NCBI RefSeq assembly: GCF_002105155.1
Contig: NW_019029006.1
Span: 1-64,000 of the forward strand
Direction: 5' to 3'
Source of the DNA: Lobosporangium transversale
Taxonomy: Eukaryota; Mortierellomycota; Mortierellomycetes; Mortierellales; Mortierellaceae
Length of the DNA stretch: 64,000 nucleotides
Position numbers and translations under genes: made by a program. Position 1 is the first letter of the stretch, and the number at the start of each line of letters is the position of its first letter. Shown one piece after another: positions 12,001 through 23,215 of the stretch. Under the pieces are notes generated by a model. The model was given only the letters and a program-made list of their open reading frames with translations. It was not told the DNA's origin and searched no databases.

Positions 12001-13548
12001 CAATATTCCAACCGCAACGAATGTAAATAGGTATTCAGGATGGTCGGGTGCGCAGTTCTTGATGCCTTGCAGGAATGTAGCAGCATGAGGTAGAATTGCT
12101 GGCCCAACCATGTGGCACAAAAAAGGGAAAAGAGCATTTCTTTCCTTCATATCAAGTTGTGGGATGAGGCACAGCGCTCTCCAATGAGAGACTTGATTAC
12201 TACTTTATGATGACATTTGATTTGAGATGATAAGTCGATACAAAGAAAAGGCTCTGAGGAGAAGCAACAGAAGTCGCTTAAAGCTATTAAGGAAACCTAG
12301 CATTCATGATTATAAAGAGGTAAGCGCCTGGTTGCGACTGGAGGATATGTGTCTATTCATTATACCGCTAGTAAAATAATGTGATTGTTTCCTGCCCTAT
12401 CCCTAATTTCTGATAACACTTCAATAGCTCTTCACAAGAACTATTTTCTGATGAATCTTAATCAAAGCGTTTGTTGATAGATGGCATAAATAACTCCTGC
12501 CTGCTCTGATGATGGGTTATGTATTGCATTGTGCTCAATCGCACTTTCGTACTTTGTAAGCATACTGAGCGCATAGAATACAGCGATGAAAATGATCTAC
12601 ATCCCGAAGCCTTTACCAGTGAAATTCGGTAGTGTTTGTCTGAATTGCAGGTTGCAACGAAAATAAACTGTTCTTTCACCATCTTTGAGCCTGAACTGAT
12701 TGATGCGTGTATGATTGCGCTTAGAGCAAGTAACAACGAAGAAGCAGACCTGATTGAGCGGAAGCGTGGTAAGGAATATCGTCTTCAGAAAAGCTTTTTT
12801 GGCTGGATGGTTTACGCTTGATTCACTATACAGCTCATCGTATCCTATTTAAAGTGCTATAATGTTATTAAAAACTTGAGCAGATGACTGAATATCCTAA
12901 TTGAAACGAAATAGGGACTGCGCCATTGAGAACAGGAGGTTGGTCAAGTCATGGCAACCAACATATTAAAATAAAGTATATAAAATAGAACAAATTAAAT
13001 GACACTTACAGTTGCCGGGAATAATCCAGTCGTCCTCTTTTTGTCCATCATTGACTTTCCTTTTTGCCCTCTTTGGCTTGTATCTCGATTTCATACAAAT
13101 ATCTGGCGATTCCCACCTCGGTTTGTTCATTCTTTTCTCCCATTTTTTTTTCTTAAACCCCTTTTCTCTCTACCATCCACGACGTATCTTTCTTCATCAT
13201 ACAAATCTCATTCAAATAACAGTTTCTTTAAACTTTCTGTCTTTGTTCTGGACCCTTATTTCTCTTTTCTTCTTCCTCTCTTCCTTCTTTCTTCGTTACT
13301 TCACATTCTCTATCCATATCAATTTTTAACTTCTCGTAGTCGTCTTTAACTGTGATATCCCAACAAACCATCCTTTTTCATTTCATCTGTTTTATTCCAA
13401 TATTCAATCTGTCGATCGGCCTGTCTTTTGCTCTCTATTCACAAACGCTCAGTTCGCTTTCCCGCTTGCCAATCCACGTTTTCTTGCCTTTTTTTTTTGT
13501 GATTTCTCCGCGGGATTTTTTGAGCTTTTGTCCCTCCCCCTTTATTTG
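8918..13548. other. Long gene-poor spacer
   Basis: About 4.6 kb without a convincing gene. 8918-9110 is pyrimidine-rich on the minus strand, with an A run at 9049-9074, and is probably the leader/promoter of the MFS gene. A 94-codon ORF with an ATG at 11007-11291 ends in a T16A14 block (11274-11303) and resembles nothing I know. The longer open frames near 10.1 kb and 12.6 kb lack an ATG. The last 500 bases (about 13010-13530) are strongly CT-rich and lead into the next gene. I found no tRNA-like B-box context. Confidence 0.6.
13010..13540 (+). promoter_or_regulatory. Long pyrimidine-rich leader upstream of the Crz1-like gene
   Basis: The sense strand is dominated by TTTC, CTTT and TCTC runs for about 500 bases up to the start codon at 13549. 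CT-rich sense-strand tracts near transcription starts are a known feature of fungal promoters. Similar tracts precede the MFS, DGAT1 and mitochondrial carrier genes here. Confidence 0.45.
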
Positions 13549-15027
13549 ATGCTTTCCACACTCGTCATGGCTGGACACAGTCAGTTGCCCCACCTACTTT
13601 TCCATGCACAGAGCAATGCTCCTGTTAGCGACACTCACGTACCGCTCTTTGGTCTTTTGGATGACCTTGATAGCCGCCAGCTGCCCAATTTGATCTCGCC
13701 CAACCTTTCAATCATATCATTCGATGGAGAAGAGGGCGATGATGACAATATGCAAGAGTATGAAGCCACAGCCAATCCTTACGATAGCTTACAAGACCAA
13801 CTAGATCAGGAGACGCGGCCGACTACTCCACTTCAGATGATGCGTTCAGCGGGCGCAGGCTTCAATCCAAAACCTGACTCCAAACCTCAGCAACTTCCTT
13901 CGCCGTCGCGCCCTTTTTACAGTACATTGTCGTCGTGTCAGGAGCATCGACATCAACAACATGATACTCCAGGAAGTAGCCCCCTTGTACCTTTCTTTGT
14001 CCGGGATCAACAACTTCAACTTCCCTTTGATAAGAAACAACTTCAGCCAGATCACCAAATACTCTGTGCCCCCTATGGAGAGCATGTACCTAATGCTTCA
14101 TTATCAATCCCTATGGTCTATCCTACACCTTCTACTGCGCCATATGAGTCATTCAAGGCCACTATATCTGATCGAACACATTATGGTTATGGTCCCGTGT
14201 CTTCTTTCGAATACCACACAGAATCTCAGGCTATGGCTGCCTCCTTCCATCATCCTGATCTACAAAACGTAATACCTACATTTGAGCTTAACCGGGGTTT
14301 ATTGATGGTACCTCAGACTACTCATACTGAAAACATCCCTTTGTTGGTCTCCTCGCCCGATGCTTTGTTGCTGGGATCGCCTACCATGTCGTGGGCCTCA
14401 CTTTCGCGCGATTCGTCTCCGGATTACACGCTTACCCCTGCAATTATCAAGCGGCCTGATTCCCGCCCATCCAAGAAACGCTCAGAGTCAACACATTCAC
14501 GTGCAAGAAACAAGATTTATAAGGCAAAAGCTTTAGTATCCAATGTTCACCATGCCGAAATGGTGTCCTCTGCAGAGGATCCCTCAAAAGGACCATCCAA
14601 CCAATCCAATGAAGTGGTGGCTACCTCTGGTTCTTCGACTTTTACCATAGGTGTATCAGCTAAACGCAAGTGTCGAATTCGCCAAGTGAAGCATAGGTTT
14701 AAGCCTACATCTTTTGAATGTAATGTTCCTGGTTGTGGCAAGACTTTTTCTAGGGCCTATAATCTGACATCACATATGAAGACTCATTCCTCAGAGCGAC
14801 CGTTTCAGTGTGGGTCATGCCATTTGGCGTTTGCGAGACGTCATGACCTAGAGCGGCATGTGCGTCTGCACACAGGAGAAAAACCTTACACTTGTGAAGA
14901 CTGTGGATGTGGTTTCATGCGGAATGATGCACTACATCGCCACCAGCGGATCTGCGGACATTCAGCCACAGCGACAATCTTATTGGCTCAGTACCGGCAG
15001 CAACATCAACATCAGCAACAGCAATAA
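13549..15027 (+). CDS. C2H2 zinc-finger transcription factor, Crz1/Prz1-like
   Basis: This is a probable calcium/calcineurin-type transcription factor acting in the nucleus. It is a single exon encoding 492 residues. Residues 1-385 are low complexity (Ser, Pro, Gln, acidic patches) with no domain. Residues 389-472 hold three adjacent C2H2 fingers: CNVPGCGKTFSRAYNLTSH, CGSCHLAFARRHDLERH and CEDCGCGFMRNDALHRH, joined by TH-SERPF and TGEKPY linkers. The combination RAYNL..SH / AFARRHD..RH / F.R.DAL.RH is the Crz1/Prz1 pattern. The third finger ends HQRIC, so it may be C2HC. The first ATG of the frame (13549) was taken; a second at 13567 is possible. A basic stretch at about residues 305-325 could be a nuclear signal. 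The C-terminus ends in a His/Gln run. I did not identify a clear PxIxIT calcineurin site. Confidence 0.82.
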   Translation: MLSTLVMAGHSQLPHLLFHAQSNAPVSDTHVPLFGLLDDLDSRQLPNLISPNLSIISFDGEEGDDDNMQEYEATANPYDSLQDQLDQETRPTTPLQMMRSAGAGFNPKPDSKPQQLPSPSRPFYSTLSSCQEHRHQQHDTPGSSPLVPFFVRDQQLQLPFDKKQLQPDHQILCAPYGEHVPNASLSIPMVYPTPSTAPYESFKATISDRTHYGYGPVSSFEYHTESQAMAASFHHPDLQNVIPTFELNRGLLMVPQTTHTENIPLLVSSPDALLLGSPTMSWASLSRDSSPDYTLTPAIIKRPDSRPSKKRSESTHSRARNKIYKAKALVSNVHHAEMVSSAEDPSKGPSNQSNEVVATSGSSTFTIGVSAKRKCRIRQVKHRFKPTSFECNVPGCGKTFSRAYNLTSHMKTHSSERPFQCGSCHLAFARRHDLERHVRLHTGEKPYTCEDCGCGFMRNDALHRHQRICGHSATATILLAQYRQQHQHQQQQ

Positions 15028-15348
15028 TAGCAATAATAGTAACATTGTACAACATGTAGATTAAATAAATTTGAATTTGAATATAAAAGGTTATATTTTT
15101 TCAAGTATGCAGGGCGTTTCACAGGGGCATTGACCTACCAATTGTTCTTCCCCGCATAGCTGTCGGATCCACTTTTTTTGTATTCCGGTTGACATTCCGT
15201 TTATTCGCGTAACAGTAAGAAAAAAAAGTGATCTGCATCCAGAACCCATTCCGCATGAGCATGCTCATTCCCATTCTTGCCTCTGCATTCTTTACTTTAC
15301 CTGCGACTGCACCTTACGTGCTGCCAGTGGGAATAACATTCAATTATC
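15028..15348. other. Spacer
   Basis: 321 bases, with an AATAAA at about 15065 that could serve as the poly(A) signal of the zinc-finger gene. Nothing else is recognised. Confidence 0.5.
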
Positions 15349-15930
15349 ATGAGTCCTTCGACTTCCCCTCAGGCTGATATCATTTCGCTACCAACATTAT
15401 CTTCAGTTCCGGTGTCTGCATCTGAGAGTACAAGGGTTACAGCGTCATCTTTTGTTACACATACCCATATCGCCACTATTACTTCTAGATCAGCTTCTCC
15501 TTCATCAAATCCTAGCTCATCACCAGTAAAAATCTCTCCTCGCTCTAAATCACCTCTGACCGGACAGAACGACCGTGAGCCCTGTGGCCACAGTGACCAG
15601 GCAATAAATAGTGAGGATGAGCAGCTGAACCAGATTCTTTCATTACCGCAGCAGGAACAGCACCGACAGCGCACTCATGGACGGAGTAGAGAGTCCTCCC
15701 CACTCCAGGCGCGGACAGCATCACCTTCTGAGGAATCGACAGGTGCTACGATAGCAGCAGCAGCGGCGGCGGCAGCAGCATCATACACATCACAAGAACT
15801 TGCGATTGCATACTCCATGATCACTTCAACTCGACAAAAGCAGAAGCGTGAACAGACACACAAGACACAACAATTAACACAAACGCAAGACATGAGGCCA
15901 CGGCTAAGACAAAGTAGGTTCCCTCCATAG
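15349..15930 (+). CDS. Hypothetical low-complexity protein, possible 5' exon of the next gene
   Basis: An ATG-started frame of 193 codons, rich in Ser, Thr, Pro and Gln, with a nine-alanine run encoded by GCA/GCG repeats at about 15752-15780. No domain is recognised. It may be a separate gene. Alternatively, a GTAGGT donor at 15914 and an AG at 16401-16402 would splice it in frame to the ORF that starts at 16384, adding about 188 residues to the GATA-like protein. That intron of about 490 bases would be long for this window. The composition matches the downstream protein, which favours the fusion slightly. Confidence 0.4.
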   Translation: MSPSTSPQADIISLPTLSSVPVSASESTRVTASSFVTHTHIATITSRSASPSSNPSSSPVKISPRSKSPLTGQNDREPCGHSDQAINSEDEQLNQILSLPQQEQHRQRTHGRSRESSPLQARTASPSEESTGATIAAAAAAAAASYTSQELAIAYSMITSTRQKQKREQTHKTQQLTQTQDMRPRLRQSRFPP

Positions 15931-16383
15931 AAGAAAGATCTATAAGAAGTGCTTTTTATAATGGACTACCCCGCATTTTTACTCCACAGCAGTAATTGTT
16001 TACAGTGTGCTGGATGATTTTTCTCACCATGGAGGCGAGTGATGATCGAGTGGGTATGTATGTTTGCGTTATTGTGTGTGTTTGTGAGTCTGAATATGAA
16101 AAGAATCACAGAGAATGACAGAGTATCTGTTAATTGTTCTTTGTAATGCAGTCAATCGGTCGTCAAAAGACGGAAATCGGAGCACGTTGTCGGATGGGGT
16201 TCATGTGTGTGTGGTTACAATCCTGGTTATTGGAAACATGCACACACATGAGTACAGTTGTCCATTTTTGTGTTGGCACAAGAAGTCGTGAAATGTCCCG
16301 TTCCCTCATCGCTCACCGTTTTCCATCCTTGACTTCTGTGTCTCATTTCCTCCATTCCCTCCATCCCCCTGTTGTTTTAAACT
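15931..16383. other. Spacer or long intron
   Basis: 453 bases containing a GT-rich stretch (about 16030-16280) and a pyrimidine-rich stretch just before 16384. It is either the promoter of the GATA-like gene or an intron within it. No other feature is seen. Confidence 0.5.
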
Positions 16384-19300
16384 ATGGAGGATCATTCTGC
16401 AGAGGATCATCCTCCGTCAGATGTTCATCATGCTTACTCTGCTCGCATTCCTGCCTCTACCACTGCCTCTGCCTCTGCCTCTGCCTCTGCTTCTGCTTCT
16501 GTATCTGCTTCTGTTTCTGCTTCTGTTTCTGCTTCTCATGCTCCACCTGAGCAAAATCGTGCAAATCCAGACTATAATAAATTACATCTACATCATCTAT
16601 ATCAGCATCCATCACTAGACCATGGTCAACAGCACCATCATCACCAGGAACATCAACAAAACCCCCCTTATCTTGACAAGGACTATTCTAACCAGCATCA
16701 CCAGAAGCGCTCGGAATTAATCTCTTCTTCCGCCTCGGCTCCAGCTCAAACCTCGTATTCTCTGCAGACTGATCATCCACATAGTCAACACTCCTTATCT
16801 CACTCATTTCTTAAGCCAGGAGTCGATCGAAGCCACATGAATGGAGACTCCAATCATGGTGATGCTTGTTCTTCGTTGCAGGATGAAAGGGATAAGGAGT
16901 ATAGGCAAGAGAACGGACGGGATCTTAAACGTACTGGCCACCGTGAGCATGATCATGAGAGGAGGAATAGTCATTATCATGGCAGTATCAGTAGCAGTAG
17001 CAGAAGTAGTAGCATGATTCAAGCAGAGCATCATCCCAGGATGCGATCTGTATCTCATTCCTTCTATGCCAACCACTACCCTCCAGGGCCACAACCTGCT
17101 ACAGTCTCGCATCATCCTAACGCATTGAATCGTTACCCTTTTTCCATTCCATCTATATCAGCCAAACTTGACCAGCCTACATCTGATGATGGTAATGATG
17201 CTCTGTCGTCACTCTGGAAGGTATTAAGAGCAAGATACTATGCGTAATGTTTTTCTTTTTTTTGCGACTTTATTCGGTACACTTATGCATAGACTAATGC
17301 TTTCTTTGTGGCCTTGGCCCGTGCTGATAGAAAACAACACCCATTCAGGAACCCTATTTTCGGACGCGGCATCCTATCGCATCGCAGCACACGCTGTCAA
17401 CACTTGCAGGAGGTACGAATGGCTTGTGCATTTTTTAAAAAAAGAAAAAAATGCTGCCTACTGCTTAGATAATTGCTGTCTGTGAATTAATGCCTTTTGC
17501 ACGAGCACTTATTTGTTGTCTGAAATCTTCGCTTCACAGTTCTATTCTCGCTGGACGAGATGCCGACAGAATTCACGCAGGATATGTACATCGCCATGCG
17601 TAATCGTATTTTTGAGTTGGAAGCCAAATCTGTCAATTATTCTCCCTTCACCCCCTCTCGCAAAAGGTCGATTGACAGGTCAGGCATTGACGACTATCCC
17701 AGCTATTATGGGTATGACCCAGATTATGGGCATTATCCAAAGCGGCCTCCACACATTTATTATTCACGGCCATCATTGCGGTCACATGGCCCTCCTGAGT
17801 TCGATCGACCACCATCCCCAGTTTACAAATATTCAACATCCTACCCATCATGGTACACGCCTGAAATCTATACAAATGGTACCCACCATTCCTCATATCA
17901 TGGCAGATACCCTCTGGAGCGAGAACGAGATTATCCTTCTCATGGGGAGTCATATTATCATCATTCTGATTCGCGTCCTGGATCTCGCCCAGGGTCTCCT
18001 CCAGCGAGCAATCATACTACCATACCTTTGCGCCCTGGGCACAGTTCACCACCTTTAGAATCCTTGTCTACGAAACTCTATGTACATCCTTCACATCCAT
18101 CTTCCTACTCTTCCAAAATTTCAGATTTGCGACAATCTCGTCATCCAGATGACAAAGTTTTACAAGGCATTCAGCAGAGCACACCATATGCTTCAATTGT
18201 ACCACAGCTCCAACCTCATAAGCATCCAGCACACGCTTCACTTCTGTCTCAGCATCCCTTGTCACAACATGATCGATCTCAGATACAATCTAACCCAGGA
18301 CGTCTGCAAGCCACTACTCATCAATCTCATCAGCAGCTACAACAGCAGCATCCACAAAAGCAAGTACAGCCCAATGAAGCTTCATCTGAAGTTATTCCAC
18401 AAGACGCAGCAACCGAAATGCGCCAGTCCATTCACCAGCAGCGACATCGCGCGCAGCAGCAAGCTCAGTCGGCTCACTCTAGGTCATATCACCTTCATAA
18501 GCACATGCGCATGCTCGATCAGCAGCGCGCTGCTCAGTTGGTGACTCAAAATACTCAACAGCGACCTCCACAACAGGCTCAATCACAACAACTACAACAG
18601 CTTCACCCAAAACCTGCACAACATCAACAAAGTTCTAGTTTCAAGCCAATTCAACGACATTATCAGCCGCATCAGCAAATGTACCCTATATATAATCAAC
18701 CAATCCCTATCAAACCTCATCCACCAGCGCCATCTCAACATGCGCCTCAGGCTATTAGGCCAAGCCCGCTCCAGTCCCAGCAGCGCTTAACTCAGCAGCA
18801 ACAGATTTTGCAGCGATACCAGCAACACCGTCAACTTCAACAGAAGCAGCAACAATTGCGCCAGCTTCAGTACCTTCGAAACCGTCAAATGGCATCGAAC
18901 CCGACACAAAAGTCTTCACTTGGGGGTGTTCCAACTTCACCTGGGTCACACTCGCCAACTCCACCACGTGTTTTTGGGCCCCAAGTTGATCGGCCCATTA
19001 AGAAATCAACTCGTCCTTTAGAGTGCTCGAATTGCATGGCTTTAGATTCGTTGTCATGGAAACCAAAGGTAGAGTTACAGATTGTGATACCGGATGGATC
19101 AAGATCTTCTGAAGACGATACTGCGGCCGCGAGCAGAGTTCTGTGTCCAGTGTGCACGCAGTATTTGCAGGTGCATGGTAAACCGCGTCCAGTGCCACCT
19201 TTCAGAACAAACTTTTTGAAGAAGATTCACGCTCGTTTCAAACGAGAGTTACAGGAGGTGCGGTTTCAGGGATGGCAAGATGCACAGATACTTGAGATTG

Positions 19301-20220
19301 AAGACCGCATGGTGGAGCGAGAATTCCAAATGGTTTTCAATGGGCTAGATGAGGGTGATACTCTAGAGATCCAGAATCGACGAGCTTCTCCTTCTCACTC
19401 TCCTGATCCTCCAGTCATCTCGAATGTAGAAGCGGCTGCGAAGCCTGCTTCGAGTAGCATGTCATCTACACAAACGGAGAATACTAGCTCAAATGTGTCC
19501 TCGTCACTATCGATGAGCAAGCAGATTGAAACCATTGTAATCAAAATTGAAGATGATGAAGATGACAATACGACCCTAAATAAGGCCAAGCCTGATAATA
19601 TTGAGGTACGCACATTCCAAAGCGAGGCATCTGTCGGAGAGCTGTTTGGACATCGATGGAGGACCGAGCCAGTGGTCGGATATACACTAGTACATTTTGG
19701 AGGCTCTGATCGTACCCGAATGGTTCCTATGAACCCTACAGTCCCATCCCTGAGTGAGTGACTAATGCTGATATTCCTTACGTACCTGATTTCTGATCAT
19801 ATATAACATATTACTAAAGACTCTTTTTGTTCAATATGTTTAATATCTAATATAGCTGTCACATTCAATCGTTCTGAAGAGACGATCACATTCTCGTTTA
19901 GAGTCCTAGTGAATGGACTATGTTTGTTATCTTCCGGAGGCGGCCCTCCTGCTCTACATATGCCAGAAATGGCCGATGATGAAGAGGAAGAAGAAGAGGA
20001 AGAAGTCGTCGTAGTCCCTGATAACGATAAGGATGATGTATCACCATCGCCTCCTGGAACAGCTAGCTCAGATGCTCCTACAGACACTAAAACTGCAACT
20101 ATTTCAGCCTCAGACTATCCAGAAGCGGCGTCTATCGCCGATACTAACATGGATACGGATGTGAATGCAAATGCAGGTGTAGATATGTCTATTAGTGAAT
20201 TGGCCACCAATGATGAATAA
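16384..20220 (+). CDS. Large low-complexity regulator with an atypical GATA-like zinc finger
   Basis: Exons 16384-17220, 17331-17412, 17540-19753 and 19856-20220 join in frame to 1,165 residues. Most of the protein is disordered: an Ala-Ser repeat near residues 30-50, then His/Ser/Tyr-rich and Gln-rich stretches. At residues 802-845 there is a four-cysteine unit, CSNC ... CPVC, followed by TQYLQVHGKPRP, which mirrors the LxLHGKPRP tail of GATA fingers. The spacer between the cysteine pairs is 36 residues, whereas GATA fingers have 17-20. A charged helical segment follows (FLKKIHARFKRELQEV). The C-terminal exon contains an acidic run (MADDEEEEEEEEVVVV). It is probably a nuclear regulator; DNA binding is inferred from the HGKPRP tail only. 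The 5' end is uncertain (see the preceding ORF). Confidence 0.72.
16453..16540 (+). repeat. CTGCCT/TCTGCT hexamer array encoding (Ala-Ser)n
   Basis: Imperfect hexanucleotide repeats inside the first exon of the GATA-like gene encode alternating Ala and Ser. The array is a likely site of length polymorphism. Confidence 0.8.
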
Positions 20221-20543
20221 GCACACAATATCCTTTTATTATTTATATTTTCTGGTTTTTGCTATTTGTAGTAGTATTAATTCTTATAGTGCTATAGAGT
20301 AGCATTGGTAGAAGTATTGAGGACAGCAAGCAGCGCTTCTAGCGGTCAGGTTACCTCTTACATGTATTTTTAGCTTCAATATATTTATATCTTGATGAGA
20401 TCTTGAATAAAAGCCCATTGGCCACAACTTGAATCAGGAACCAAAGAATGGAAAGCGTGGCTTGGGCTCGTATAAAGGCGAGACAGATCCGTGCCTCATC
20501 CGCTAGACATCTCTCAACTTAGAACGAACACATTTTGGGAGCC
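20221..20543. other. Spacer with the DCD1 promoter
   Basis: 323 bases, AT-rich at the left. The right part holds the TATAAA described below. Confidence 0.5.
20471..20476 (+). promoter_or_regulatory. Candidate TATA box of the dCMP deaminase gene
   Basis: TATAAA in the context CTCGTATAAAGGCG lies 73 bases upstream of the ATG at 20544, a plausible TATA position for a short leader. Confidence 0.4.
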
Positions 20544-21966
20544 ATGTTCATCGGCATTGTGGGTCCATCATGTAGTGGGAAGCATGAAGTCATGGACTTG
20601 CTCACTAGAGTATATGACTTCAAAAAATTATACCTTAAGTCAGCTGTCTCCAACAGAGCGTTGCACACCGGGCAGGGCTCAAATACCGCCCGAATCCAAG
20701 ACCCAATGTCACAGAGTGCAGAATTCGATACCATCGAAGCCATGCTGAGCTTTGTCACGCTCAATTGGATGAATCATTATGTTACATGTGATGTCAATAC
20801 TGTCCACGGGATTTCTATACTTTGCAAACGGCCTTTCTTTTTATTATTGTCAGTGGAGAGTCCAATGATGATGCGGTACCGTCGGTGTGTGGCACGGTAA
20901 GGCCGGAACAAGTCTTTGTTTTTGTGTAATAGTTAATTACTGGCAATCATTGGTCACAGTAGCTGACACAAACGAGCCGCCATAATACCACTTGTAGGTG
21001 TCAAAGGCAAGATCTTCCAATACCATCATTGGAGCAGTTTGTTGAAATGAGCGACAATTCGTTGTACACAATCTCTAAGAGCCTCACAGCACCAACGCCA
21101 GTATCGGACTCCTCAGTACAATTTCCTGATCTAGAGTCAGACGAAGGTTTGGACCTGATGGCTAATGATAATACCAGTATAGTCACCTCTTTATTAGACC
21201 AAGATCAGAATCTGTCAACTACTTCCTACCCATCGGAGTCACCCTCACCCATCTTCATTTTTAACACTCCATCCTATAAACTTCTATCCATGTCCGACCT
21301 TTCGATCCTTAACAACCATTCGGACCTCACATCGCTCCAGCAATCACTCGAAGCACTCGATATCACCAATCCAGATCTACTAAGACCGTCATGGGACTCG
21401 TATTTCATGTATTTAGCGAATTTGGCAGCACGTCGGTCCAACTGCATGAAGCGCCGAGTCGGATGTGTTCTTGTTCGGGACAAGCGTGTAATAGCCACGG
21501 GATACAACGGAACACCCAAAAATTTGAAGAATTGCAATGATGGGGGCTGCTCGAGGTGTAATCAAGCGACGCCTTGTGGGCGAGGGTTAGATCGGTGCCT
21601 TTGTATGCATGCTGAGGAGAATGCATTATTGGAAGCCGGAAGAGAGCGAATTGGGACTGGTAGCACGATCTATTGCAACACTTGCCCTTGTCTTGGTAAT
21701 AACTTGTGTGTAGCGTTGGCTTTACGAAGGTTGTTCATTCGCACAGCAATTAGTGATACTTTTAGGAACTAATATGCCGTTTTTTTTTTGTTTACACAGG
21801 TTGTGCAATCAAGATTGTACAAGTCGGTATTAGCCAAGTAGTCTATTCTGAATCATATGGGATGGACGAGTTGACAGCTGAAGTATTTCGGAAAGCAGGT
21901 ATTGACCTTCGACAGCATGCAACGCCAGGGATCAAGTTAGACCAATCCATAGCAAGTTACAAATAA
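20544..21966 (+). CDS. DCD1: Deoxycytidylate (dCMP) deaminase
   Basis: This zinc enzyme deaminates dCMP to dUMP for thymidylate synthesis. Exons 20544-20896, 20998-21695 and 21800-21966 encode 405 residues; both joins keep frame, and the second rebuilds the catalytic CPCLGC. The deaminase domain occupies the C-terminal half: WDSYFMYLANLAARRSNC, RVGCVLV, GYNGTPKNLKNC, then the zinc and proton-shuttle motif HAEENALLEA (His ligand, catalytic Glu) and TCPCLGCAIKIVQ (two Cys ligands). The N-terminus MFIGIVGPSCSGKHEV resembles a nucleotide-kinase P-loop, as in yeast Dcd1, but has His where Ser/Thr follows GK. A Ser/Thr-rich linker of about 110 residues separates the two parts, making this protein longer than yeast Dcd1. 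The ATG at 20544 is the first in frame. Confidence 0.93.
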
Positions 21967-22083
21967 AAAGTTGCCAACGCAGATGTAATTAAGGGTGGTC
22001 TGTTCGTCACGTTATGTTTAATTAAATATGAAAAGGTTCCCATCATATTCTTTATCCATATTCCCATCAAACATCTCATCAAA

Positions 22084-23215
22084 ATGGTTTCATTCAAACG
22101 TGCATTGGTTTTCTTCATGGCCCTCATCACCCTCGCTATCACGGTGCAGGGTGCAAAAGGACCTCATATTACCAACAAAGGTATTAACTTCAGAGGACAG
22201 CAGTCATCACATTTTTAATGAAGTTGAGGTTTATCTGGAAATCATCACTGACAATCTCTAATGTATAATCGATAACTGATAGTCTACTTTGATATCGAGC
22301 AAGACGGTAAAGATCTCGGTCGCATTGTCATTGGCCTCTTTGGAAAGGTAATGCGTATATTTCTTTTTCGTAATATATTTTTTATTTCCCCACCTTTCAA
22401 TCTTATTCTTATACAGAAGAACACGTTTTATAACTAGACTGTTCCAGATACAACTAAGAACTTTCTCGAGCTCGCCACGGGCGTTCATGGTTTCGGTTAC
22501 GCCGGATCCGCTTTCCACCGTGTTATCAAGGTATCCCTAAGACCTCGGTTCTTATTCTAACGTTGGCTGAATGAATTCCTCACAACCTCTGAATATTAAT
22601 CTCGTTTACTCCCTATCACTATAGGATTTCATGATTCAAGGTGTAAGTCGATTTATGTACAGTTTTCTTGCCCTGGATCGAGCTGGAATGAGCCGTTTAA
22701 CAATCCATGATCTTCGGAGCCATGAATGTAACCTTTTTTTTTATTATCAACTAGGGCGATTTCACCAATGGCGATGGTTCCGGTGGCAAGTCGATCTATG
22801 GAGCCAAATTCAAGGATGAGAACTTCAAGCTTCGCCACACTGGTCCTGGTATTTTGAGCATGGCCAACGCTGGAAAGGACACCAACGGATCCCAGGTAGG
22901 ATGGTCGCAATTCACAATTCTCTTACTCTTTCTTATTGATATTTTCCTTTGGTATTCCATGAATGGACTATAGTGGCTAATACCTATTTTTACCTAAAAA
23001 AAAAAAAAAATTAGTTCTTCATCACAACCGTCAAGACTTCATGGTTGGATGGGCGCCATGTTGTCTTTGGCAAAGTTCTCGAAGGCATGGAGGTTGTCAC
23101 TGCGATCGAGAACACGCCTACTGGCGTTAACGATCGCCCCAAGTCTCCTGTTAAAATTAAAGCTTCCGGTGAAATCCCTATGGAGGAAGACAAGATTGAG
23201 CACGCCGAGTTGTAA
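22084..23215 (+). CDS. Secretory-pathway cyclophilin (peptidyl-prolyl cis-trans isomerase B type)
   Basis: A peptidyl-prolyl isomerase that helps folding in the endoplasmic reticulum. Six exons (22084-22180, 22283-22347, 22438-22530, 22625-22642, 22755-22895, 23015-23215) join exactly to 204 residues. An N-terminal signal peptide ([20 protein letters not shown]) is followed by the cyclophilin domain: [40 protein letters not shown] (catalytic Arg in FHRV), [30 protein letters not shown]. The protein ends HAEL, a weak variant of the HDEL retrieval signal. Exon 4 is an 18-base microexon encoding DFMIQG. An A run lies just before the last acceptor. The start codon lies 117 bases after the DCD1 stop. 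Confidence 0.96.
22625..22642 (+). other. 18-nt microexon of the cyclophilin gene
   Basis: The exon is flanked by CTATAG on the left and GTAAGT on the right. It encodes the six conserved residues DFMIQG of the active-site face, so skipping it would remove them without a frameshift. Confidence 0.85.

Noticed and set aside
12458..12821. Overlapping ORFs on both strands near 12.6 kb
   Set aside because: The plus frame starts with TTG, and neither strand shows a domain or consistent splice sites.
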